Positions 63,901 to 64,000 of a stretch of DNA of 64,000 nucleotides are shown here, one piece after another. Source of the DNA: Onchocerca volvulus (taxonomy: Eukaryota > Nematoda > Chromadorea > Rhabditida > Onchocercidae). The position numbers and the translations under genes were made by a program. Numbering within the stretch: the first letter of the stretch is position 1; every line of letters begins with the position of its first letter. The notes beneath the pieces are model-generated. The model saw only the letters and a program-made list of their open reading frames with translations. It searched no databases and was not told the origin of the DNA. The stretch covers positions 2,210,646 through 2,274,645 of the forward strand of contig HG738136.1 in NCBI GenBank assembly GCA_000499405.2, read 5' to 3'.

Positions 63901-64000
63901 CATTACGAGGGCAAGTGTTTACTGAAAAATCTTGTTTATTCAAGATAAAAGATTTCATACCATTAGTAGACAAAATAAAGTTGGCAGCATTTTTCCTTTT
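60932..64000 (-). CDS. sur-6: PP2A regulatory subunit B55 (PPP2R2 / SUR-6), 3' part
   Basis: Nine exons, the first cut by the window edge: 64000-63961, 63804-63700, 63373-63246, 63167-63098, 62988-62824, 62456-62332, 62239-62103, 61389-61308, 61168-60932; 362 residues of about 450. WD40 blades are clear: [126 protein letters not shown] and [14 protein letters not shown]...LYIFQDK. It is the substrate-targeting subunit of the PP2A holoenzyme; the C. elegans orthologue SUR-6 acts in Ras signalling and mitotic exit. Between blades 6 and 7 the loop is longer than in mammals, with a basic [18 protein letters not shown] segment. The N-terminal exons lie beyond 64000. Confidence 0.96.

Noticed and set aside
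1..64000. Wolbachia or other bacterial insertions, CRISPR, rRNA or tRNA genes
   Set aside because: No regular spacer-repeat array, no long intronless open frame of bacterial type, and no tRNA B-box in cloverleaf context was found on either strand by eye; a tRNA or rRNA model search would be decisive.

Overview
The window is eukaryotic nuclear DNA from a nematode, most likely a spirurid/filarial species. It is very AT-rich, genes are split into many short exons with GT...TTTCAG borders, there are many short-period repeats, and the conserved proteins look nematode-like. One perfect-but-one match to the nematode spliced leader SL1 supports this (51659-51680). I saw no prokaryotic or organellar genes, no CRISPR array and no rRNA or tRNA gene. 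Exon models were built by hand from reading frame, splice-site sequence and phase; borders are good to about 1-2 bases where phase is consistent and less certain where flagged.

Layout, left to right. 1-5.1 kb: repeat-rich AT DNA with four minisatellite-like arrays. 5.1-5.7 kb: two orphan minus-strand 3' exons. 6.4-7.6 kb: a small plus-strand secreted six-cysteine protein. 8.7-12.0 kb (minus): a PPIL4-type cyclophilin with an RRM. 12.6-16.9 kb (minus): a complete Integrator endonuclease INTS11. These two lie head-to-tail about 0.6 kb apart and could be one operon. 17-20 kb: repeat-rich intergenic DNA. 20.0-22.5 kb (minus): a secreted Ser/Thr-rich repeat protein with a Cys-rich tail ('gene D'). 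26.8-33.8 kb (plus): a complete CD36/scavenger-receptor-B protein ('gene G') transcribed divergently from D. 35.0-46.3 kb (minus): a large secreted protein with 13 CCP/sushi modules. 46.4-51.6 kb: no gene seen. 51.6-58.2 kb: a rearranged second copy of the D/G locus. 60.9-64.0 kb (minus): the 3' part of a PP2A B55 regulatory subunit (sur-6/PPP2R2), running off the right edge.

The most unusual part is the D/G duplication. The divergent pair D(-)/G(+) was copied in inverted orientation about 25-30 kb away as G'(-, 53.55-57.18 kb) and D'(+, 57.36-58.22 kb), with most of the spacer and part of G' exon 1 lost. G' is a broken pseudogene. D' is intact but has exchanged the repeat array and Cys-rich tail of D for a transmembrane segment. 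A third, partial D copy (51.9-52.9 kb) is a broken mosaic of D and D'. Beside it lies an SL1-like sequence that may be the mark of a reverse-transcribed trans-spliced mRNA.

The single-copy genes are housekeeping (snRNA/mRNA 3' processing, spliceosome-associated prolyl isomerase, phosphatase targeting). The D/G and CCP loci encode surface or secreted proteins and carry most of the repeats and rearrangements.
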